Shown: piece by piece, positions 8,017-11,040 of the stretch | Position numbering within the stretch: the stretch's first letter is position 1 | How the letters are laid out: every line of letters starts with the position of its first letter | Assembly (NCBI GenBank): GCA_903884125.1 | Contig: CAISDR010000116.1 | Span: forward strand, 1 to 11,040 | DNA length: 11,040 nt | DNA from: an uncultured bacterium | GTDB taxonomy: Bacteria > Pseudomonadota > Alphaproteobacteria > CAISDR01 | Reading direction: 5' to 3' | Program-made: the position numbers and the translations under genes | The notes under the pieces: generated by a model | The model's input: the letters and a program-made list of their open reading frames with translations, nothing else | Database searches by the model: none | What the model was told of the DNA's origin: nothing

Positions 8017-8733
8017 ATGGATCGAATTCGTCTTGTCTGCGCAACTCGCGGCACCCGTCAGCAGTTCTTGAAGGAATCTGCCCTGGGTAAGTGGGCTGAA
8101 CGCTTTGCAGCCTATGCGCAGGATTTTGAAGTTATACTTTTCGATAATAATCGCTCGTCGCTATCGGCACTTTATAACTCCGCCATCGAATCTGCGGCAG
8201 ACAGTCCGGCGATACTGGTTTTCCTGCATGACGATATTCATATTATGGATCTTTTCTGGCAGCAGAATGTACGCCAGGGTCTTGCCCAAAATGATATTAT
8301 CGGCATTGCAGGCACCACAAAGCGAATTTCCGGCCAACCGTCCTGGGCATTTGTGGACGGCGCCTATACGTGGGACAAGCCTAATTTAAGCGGTATTGTC
8401 GCACATGGCAGCGTGTTTCCACCCGCGTCGATTAACTTCTATGGGGAAGTACCCCGGCAATGCGTCCTGATGGATGGCGTTTTTTTGGCGGTGCACTCAA
8501 ATACACTCATCAGGAATAGTCTGAAATTTGATGAACAGTTCAAATTTCATTTCTATGATCTTGATTTCTGCCGGCAGGCGGAACTGCGGGGCCTGAGAAT
8601 GAGTACCTGGCCGATCTCACTTGTTCATGAAAGTGCCGGTGGATTCGGCGATGACACCTGGAATGAGTCCTATCGGCTCTATCTTGCCAAATATGGCGAA
8701 AGCGTTCCGCCGGTCCAAATCGACCCAAACTAG
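8017..8733 (+). CDS. GT2-like glycosyltransferase (GT-A fold)
   Basis: This 238-residue protein matches the short GT-A glycosyltransferases of the Glyco_tranf_2_5 type. IRLVCATRG at the N-terminus is the first beta strand and nucleotide-binding edge. LVFLHDDIHIMDLFW (about 67-81) holds His-Asp-Asp at 71-73, in the place of the DXD metal-binding motif. QPSWAFVDG (about 107), a LSGIVAHG segment and LMDGVFLAVH follow. FKFHFYDLDFCRQAELRGLRM (about 175-196) corresponds to the ED-like acceptor/catalytic region, and TWPISLVHES ends the domain. No membrane segment is present, so it probably acts at the inner face of the membrane or in the cytosol. The open frame reaches GTG 7981, but ATG 8017 has GGGGG five bases upstream and begins right at the conserved strand, so I use it. 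It follows the GT41 gene by 47 bases and is probably co-transcribed. Donor and acceptor are unknown. Confidence 0.82.
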   Translation: MDRIRLVCATRGTRQQFLKESALGKWAERFAAYAQDFEVILFDNNRSSLSALYNSAIESAADSPAILVFLHDDIHIMDLFWQQNVRQGLAQNDIIGIAGTTKRISGQPSWAFVDGAYTWDKPNLSGIVAHGSVFPPASINFYGEVPRQCVLMDGVFLAVHSNTLIRNSLKFDEQFKFHFYDLDFCRQAELRGLRMSTWPISLVHESAGGFGDDTWNESYRLYLAKYGESVPPVQIDPN

Positions 8734-8950
8734 TCTGTGGACGTTCCGCCGCAATCGCGAATGATCGTTGGAGACATTGGTTTAAGTCTACAACCGATAT
8801 ATTGGATTTAAGATTATATCATGCAAAAATGAGCAACTTTTAAGTCCATGGCTGGTGCGGCTGTCAAGCCAAGGTCCCACTCCCGTTTTTGAAAGAAATA
8901 GCGCTTAAGCCATCCATGCATGCCAATAAAGCTTCGAGAGGTTGAGTGTT
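8734..8950. other. Intergenic region, partly AT-rich, likely promoter for the DegT pair
   Basis: This gap holds no gene I can support; the longest rightward ATG frame I found (from 8761) codes 16 residues without a ribosome site. The middle part, about 8778-8855, is clearly richer in A and T than its surroundings, as expected for a promoter of the downstream sugar genes. I could not fix a good rightward -35/-10 pair: TTGGTT near 8778 and TATATT near 8799 are only 15 apart. On the minus strand there is a perfect TTGACA (8867-8862) and, separately, a perfect TATAAT (8818-8813), but they are 43 bases apart and cannot form one promoter. Confidence 0.4.
8936..8941 (+). promoter_or_regulatory. Ribosome binding site GAGAGG deciding a TTG start
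   Basis: GAGAGG ends directly before TTG 8942 and lies nine bases before TTG 8951. The spacing favours TTG 8951 as the start of the first DegT gene. The first in-frame ATG (8983) falls after the conserved VPLYKVH segment and has no such site. Confidence 0.55.
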
Positions 8951-10045
8951 TTGAATATCCGGGTTCCCCTATACAAAGTTCATATGCCGCCTGCGGATGA
9001 ATTGATGCCAGCGCTTCAGAAGACGCTTTACAGTGGCCAAATCGGCGAAGGCGCTAAGGTGAGCGAATTTGAAAAGCAGTTTTCGCAATGGCTTGGTGTT
9101 GAATCAGTTGTTGCGTGTTCGTCTGGGACCGCCGCTCTTCATCTGGCACTGGTTTTGGCTGGAATCGGGCAGGGGGATGAAGAGGTATCAACTGCCATGA
9201 CTGCCGAGCCCACGAATATGGCAATCCGACATGCTGGGGCCGACATAAGGTTTGCCGATATTAATCCTATGAATGGAACGATAGATGCCGCGACAGTTGC
9301 CCCGGTTATTACAGATCGCTGTCGGGCAATCATGGCTGTGGATTATGCAGGCATCCCGGTTGCCATAGATGGGCTTCGCCAGTTGGCCGACAGTAACGGA
9401 CTTGTGCTGATCGAGGACGCAGCACAGGCGCTGGGTGCCAAATGGCGCGGTCAGGCTATCGGAACCCAGGCTGATTTCACGATCTTTTCATTTCAGGCCA
9501 TCAAGCACATTACCACCGGTGATGGTGGCATGCTTGTGCTGAGGAATACCGATCTTTTGACTCGCGCCAGAAAGCTGCGCTGGTTTGGGCTTGAGCGCGG
9601 TGTTGATCGTTCCAGGGTCAACGCTGTTGATGTCGGCTACAAATACAATATGAACAATATATCGGCGACGATGGGGCTGGCGCAGATACCTTATTTCAAC
9701 ACGGTCATCAATGCGCATGTTCAAAACGGCAAATTCTTTGATGGCGCCTTTCGAAATCAGCCGCATATTCGACCAGCTGCCTGGGACCAATCAGCTGAAC
9801 CGTGTTATTGGGTTTATTCCCTGTTGTGCGATGACCGGGAAAAGATTGCCGCACGTCTGAGTGCGGCTGGCATTGGTTGGTCCTATCCACACAAGCGAAA
9901 TGATCGCCACCAGATCTTTTCGCAATATGCAGCACCTCTGCCAAATCTGGATAGTTATTTCGAAAGCCTCATTCACTTGCCCTGCGGTTGGTGGGTAAAT
10001 GAAATTGATCGTCAGCAAATCGTAGAGGTCATTTTGGCCAGATGA
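8951..10045 (+). CDS. DegT/DnrJ/EryC1/StrS sugar aminotransferase with intact PLP lysine
   Basis: This is a 364-residue PLP enzyme of the family that converts a keto-sugar nucleotide, usually a 4-keto-6-deoxyhexose, to an amino sugar with glutamate as the usual amino donor. VPLYKVHMP at the start is typical of a VioA-like branch. SGTAALHL (Ser58-Thr60 region) binds the cofactor phosphate. IEDAAQALGA carries Asp156, which pairs with the pyridine nitrogen. FSFQAIKHITTGDGGM carries Lys185, the Schiff-base lysine. YKYNMNNISATMGLAQ, YPHKRNDRHQIF and a GWWVNE end complete the pattern, and the length is normal. The start is probably TTG 8951 (TTG 8942 is possible), because conserved residues begin before the first ATG at 8983 and GAGAGG lies at 8936-8941. 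It overlaps the next gene by four bases. The product sugar probably feeds the nearby glycosyltransferases; whether the substrate is a dTDP-, GDP- or UDP-sugar cannot be read. Confidence 0.9.
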   Translation: MNIRVPLYKVHMPPADELMPALQKTLYSGQIGEGAKVSEFEKQFSQWLGVESVVACSSGTAALHLALVLAGIGQGDEEVSTAMTAEPTNMAIRHAGADIRFADINPMNGTIDAATVAPVITDRCRAIMAVDYAGIPVAIDGLRQLADSNGLVLIEDAAQALGAKWRGQAIGTQADFTIFSFQAIKHITTGDGGMLVLRNTDLLTRARKLRWFGLERGVDRSRVNAVDVGYKYNMNNISATMGLAQIPYFNTVINAHVQNGKFFDGAFRNQPHIRPAAWDQSAEPCYWVYSLLCDDREKIAARLSAAGIGWSYPHKRNDRHQIFSQYAAPLPNLDSYFESLIHLPCGWWVNEIDRQQIVEVILAR

Positions 10046-11040
10046 TGCAAAGTGCCCCCATTCCACTTTTTAAAGTCGCGATGTCGCCGGAGGCAATAGC
10101 TGCTGTGAGTACGGTTCTGGCCAGCGGCTTTATCGCTGAGGGAAGAATAGTATCAGATTTTGAAACGGCACTTGGAACGTATCTCAATCATCCGGAACCG
10201 CTGTTGACAAATGATCCATCGGGCACAACATCTTTGGCCTTGAAATTGGCTGGGGTTGGTGCAGGTGATGAAGTCATTGTATCCCCGCTTGCCTGCACCG
10301 CGACAGTTATGCCCATCGCAATAATAGGTGCCAGGCCGGTTTGGTGTGATGTTGATCCGGATTCTGGCATGCCGCGCCCGGATCACATTGAAGCTAAAAT
10401 TACGCCGCGAACCCGGGCAATTCTGTTTTATCACTGGAACGGCAACGTGGGCGATATCAGGGGGGCGGTGGAAATTGGTCGGGCTAAAAAAATTCCGGTG
10501 ATTGAAGACGCAACCGAGGCATTTGGTGCAACAATCGATGGCATCGCCTTGGGCAATGCAGGTGCATTCGCGACAGTGTATTCACTGCAGGCGGTTCGGC
10601 AATTGACAGCCGGTGATGGCGCTGTCCTTTTACTGGCCGATCAGTTACAGCGCGACCGGGCTCGTCGCCTTCGCAAATTCGGCATTGACTTGAAAAGCTT
10701 CCGACTGCCCAACGGCGAAATAAATCAAGATAGCGATATTCCGGAACCGGGATATTTTCTTTGTTCCAATAATGTTGCCGCAGCAATCGGATTGGCAAAT
10801 CTTGCATTTGTGGACACTCAAATGGCGGTACGCCGTTCAAATGCGAATTTTTTTGATGATGCACTTAGGTCGGTCCCCGGCATTCAGACAGCAGGCCAGC
10901 CCGATAATGTTCAAGGGGCTTATTGGACATACTGCATTCAGTCCCAAAACCGCGATGCGCTGGCGGCAACGCTGCGCAAGGCTGGTATTGGCTGCCAGAT
11001 TCTCCACGTCAGAGCGGATGGTTATTCCTGCTTCGGACAA
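10042..11040 (+). CDS. DegT-family protein with Arg in place of the PLP lysine, 3' truncated by window
   Basis: The frame is open for 333 codons from ATG 10042 (or ATG 10045) to the window edge, with the 3' end outside. It is a clear paralogue of the upstream aminotransferase. IPLFKVAM opens the protein, and PSGTTSLALKLAGVGAGDEV (about 59-78) matches the phosphate-binding segment. IEDATEAFGA keeps the cofactor aspartate (Asp156), and an HVRADGYSCF stretch replaces the usual H-x-RND-x-x-x-F. The Schiff-base position is changed: SLQAVRQLTAGDGA has Arg186 (CGG at 10597-10599), where the neighbour has Lys185. The KYNMNN segment of the neighbour is FLCSNN here. No stop or frameshift occurs, and codon use is like the other genes, so this is not an ordinary pseudogene. 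ColD and E1-type sugar 3-dehydratases of this family also lack the lysine, but they carry His. A dehydratase-like role or a silent partner subunit are the main options. ATGATGA couples it to the upstream gene. Confidence 0.85.
   Translation, partial: MMQSAPIPLFKVAMSPEAIAAVSTVLASGFIAEGRIVSDFETALGTYLNHPEPLLTNDPSGTTSLALKLAGVGAGDEVIVSPLACTATVMPIAIIGARPVWCDVDPDSGMPRPDHIEAKITPRTRAILFYHWNGNVGDIRGAVEIGRAKKIPVIEDATEAFGATIDGIALGNAGAFATVYSLQAVRQLTAGDGAVLLLADQLQRDRARRLRKFGIDLKSFRLPNGEINQDSDIPEPGYFLCSNNVAAAIGLANLAFVDTQMAVRRSNANFFDDALRSVPGIQTAGQPDNVQGAYWTYCIQSQNRDALAATLRKAGIGCQILHVRADGYSCFGQ

Noticed and set aside
8703..8751. Ten-base direct repeat CGTTCCGCCG at 8703-8712 and 8742-8751
   Set aside because: Two short copies, one inside the GT2 coding end; no third copy or known element, so likely chance.
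9169..9190. TGGCAC followed by a TTGG, as a sigma54 promoter (around 9146-9161)
   Set aside because: The -12 element is TTGG, not TTGC, and it lies inside the first DegT coding region.
10484..10864. Leftward open frame of 126 codons opposite the second DegT gene
   Set aside because: The opposite frame encodes a clear DegT-family protein over the same stretch; this is a shadow frame.
10042..11040. Second DegT gene as a decaying pseudogene
   Set aside because: There is no stop or frameshift in 333 codons, most family motifs are kept, and it is tightly coupled to the upstream gene; loss of the lysine looks like functional divergence.

Overview
The window (11,040 bases, by eye roughly half G+C) looks like part of a surface-glycan or protein-glycosylation island of a Gram-negative proteobacterium. 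I favour an alphaproteobacterium, but only from codon use and the style of the protein families; no taxonomic marker is present. Secreted proteins have ordinary Sec signal peptides. There are no tRNA or rRNA genes, insertion sequences, CRISPR arrays or phage genes.

Layout: (1) the left edge may hold the first codons of a leftward gene (1-50, weak). (2) 167-1135 (+) is a GT-B-like glycosyltransferase. (3) 1132-3132 (-) is a large secreted protein, with a seven-repeat PD40/TolB-type beta-propeller followed by two tryptophan-rich GWW-type repeats. It converges on gene 1, and the two stop codons share one TTAA. (4) A divergent intergenic region leads into 3324-5279 (+), a TPR array fused to a GT9/heptosyltransferase-like domain. 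(5) 5346-5801 (+) is a small exported protein with two cysteines, loosely like the Rap1a/Tai fold. (6) 5891-7969 (+) is a second TPR fusion, with a GT41 (O-GlcNAc transferase-type) catalytic domain. (7) 8017-8733 (+) is a short GT2-type glycosyltransferase. (8) After 217 bases of partly AT-rich non-coding DNA come two overlapping DegT/DnrJ/EryC1/StrS-family genes, 8951-10045 and 10042 to the window end.

Working model: the DegT genes make an amino-deoxy sugar nucleotide, and the glycosyltransferases attach sugars to a polysaccharide or to protein acceptors. TPR-GT41 proteins such as FlmG glycosylate flagellin in some alphaproteobacteria, so protein O-glycosylation is a real possibility, but no acceptor gene is visible here.

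The most unusual feature is the DegT pair. The first protein has the full PLP signature with Lys185 in SFQAIKH. The second, translationally coupled by ATGATGA, has Arg186 at the same place (SLQAVRQ), so it should not form the internal aldimine. It is either a non-aminating PMP/PLP enzyme, analogous to ColD/E1 dehydratases that carry His there, or a catalytically silent partner of the first protein.
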